Below are positions 4,998-5,741 of a stretch of 5,741 nucleotides of DNA, piece by piece. Source of the stretch: Verrucomicrobiota bacterium (lineage in GTDB: Bacteria > Verrucomicrobiota > Verrucomicrobiia > Limisphaerales > UBA8199). The translations under genes and the position numbers were made by a program. The first letter of the stretch is position 1, and each line of letters opens with the position of its first letter. The DNA lies in assembly GCA_026397855.1 (NCBI GenBank), contig JAPLUA010000054.1:1-5741 (forward strand), read 5' to 3'. Below the pieces are notes generated by a model, which searched no databases, was not told the origin of the DNA, and saw only the letters and a list, made by a program, of their open reading frames with translations.

Positions 4998-5741
4998 ATG
5001 AAAGAATACCAACCTGGTGACATTCGTAACTTCGCAATCGTCGGACATGCTTCATGCGGGAAGACCATGCTCAGTGAGGCCATGCTGGCCTGCGCCGGCG
5101 TTATCAACCGCATGGGAAACATCGCGGGCGGCTCCACCGTCTCCGATTACCACGACAGTGAGAGGCACCGGCAGATTTCAGTCTCTGCCACGCTGATGCA
5201 CCTGGACTGGCTCGGCAAGAAGTTTAATATCCTCGACTGCCCCGGCTACGCGGATTTCATCAGCGAGGGTTTGGGCGCCCTGCGCGTGGGCGACTTCGCC
5301 CTCATCGCGGTCCACGCCAACCACGGCGTGGGTGTTGGCACCGATGCCGTGTGGAAATACGCGACCGAGGACGGGATCCCGAAGATGATCGTCGTAAACG
5401 CCTTCGACAAGGAGGAGACCGATTTCGACAAGACGCTGGCGCAGATCCGCGAGCATTTCGGCGAGCGCGTGTTCCCGCTCACGCTGCCGGTCAACGCCGG
5501 CCCCGGCTTCAACCAGGTGCTGGACGTGCCGCGCAATGAAGTGGTCACCTACGCGACGGACAAGAGCGGCAAATTCACCGAAGCGCCCCCCACGGGCGAG
5601 CTGGCCGAGAAGGCCAAGAAGCTCCACGAGCAACTGATCGAGTACATTGCTGAGTCCGGTGACACCTTGATGGGGAAATTCTTCGCGCAGGTGGGGCTAT
5701 CCGAGGAGGAATTGCGCGCCGGCCTGCATGCGGCGATTCAA
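4998..5741 (+). CDS. EF-G-like translational GTPase, N-terminal 248 residues (partial, cut by right edge)
   Basis: This is the G domain and part of the G' insertion of an elongation factor G paralogue (COG0480-like); about two thirds of the protein lies beyond the window. The order of GTPase motifs is clear. G1 is GHASCGKT (16-23). The switch I region is ERHRQISV (55-62), G3 is DCPGYADF (80-87), and the G4 position is VVNAFDKE (132-139). Then come EF-G-like LPVNAGPGFNQVLDV (163-177) and an LIEYIAESGDTLM helix (213-225). Canonical EF-G has RGIT, DTPGH and NKxD at these positions, so this is a divergent EF-G-like family member and not the main fusA product. The start at 4998 gives MKEYQPGDIRNFAIVGH, which fits homologues I remember. 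An in-frame ATG at 4965 would add MGNDRNGSELF. Neither has a good Shine-Dalgarno. Translocase activity, ribosome recycling or a regulatory role cannot be decided from this fragment. Confidence 0.9.
   Translation, partial: MKEYQPGDIRNFAIVGHASCGKTMLSEAMLACAGVINRMGNIAGGSTVSDYHDSERHRQISVSATLMHLDWLGKKFNILDCPGYADFISEGLGALRVGDFALIAVHANHGVGVGTDAVWKYATEDGIPKMIVVNAFDKEETDFDKTLAQIREHFGERVFPLTLPVNAGPGFNQVLDVPRNEVVTYATDKSGKFTEAPPTGELAEKAKKLHEQLIEYIAESGDTLMGKFFAQVGLSEEELRAGLHAAIQ

Overview
The window is high-GC bacterial DNA that I read as chromosome of a Verrucomicrobiota member, probably of the Pedosphaera/Limisphaera type. This comes from remembered resemblance, not a search. The left-hand protein has the membrane-plus-TPR architecture and N-terminal wording I associate with that group, and the adenosyltransferase and the EF-G-like protein have similarly characteristic motifs. 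No mobile element, CRISPR array or phage gene is visible.

Layout. (1) Bases 1-3289, minus strand: one uninterrupted reading frame of 1096 codons that runs off the left edge. It encodes a multi-spanning GT-C/DUF2723-like membrane protein (about residues 1-433), a soluble extracytoplasmic-type region, and a long C-terminal TPR array. The array contains two recent-looking internal duplications, with periods of 216 bp and 336 bp. Long plus-strand frames over the same bases are antisense shadows. (2) Bases 3290-3437: a 148-bp divergent intergenic region. (3) Bases 3438-4187, plus strand: a complete GT2 glycosyltransferase of the polyprenol-phosphate-mannose synthase (Dpm1-like) family. (4) Bases 4237-4313: a complete tRNA-Arg(CCG) with encoded CCA, preceded by a plausible sigma70-type promoter. 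(5) Bases 4328-4861, plus strand: a PduO-type ATP:cob(I)alamin adenosyltransferase starting only 14 nt after the tRNA. (6) Bases 4998-5741, plus strand: the N-terminal 248 residues of an EF-G-like translational GTPase, cut by the right edge and carrying non-canonical G motifs.

How the genes may fit together. The divergent pair is the most coherent unit. A Dpm1-like enzyme would make a polyprenyl-phosphate sugar on the cytoplasmic face. The GT-C-like membrane protein belongs to a fold that uses such lipid-linked donors on the outer face, with TPRs that could hold acceptor proteins. This is inference from family knowledge and adjacency. The tRNA, adenosyltransferase and EF-G-like genes look like separate housekeeping units. 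The points most worth checking are the degenerate GTPase motifs of the EF-G paralogue, the tRNA/adenosyltransferase junction, and the duplicated TPR units.
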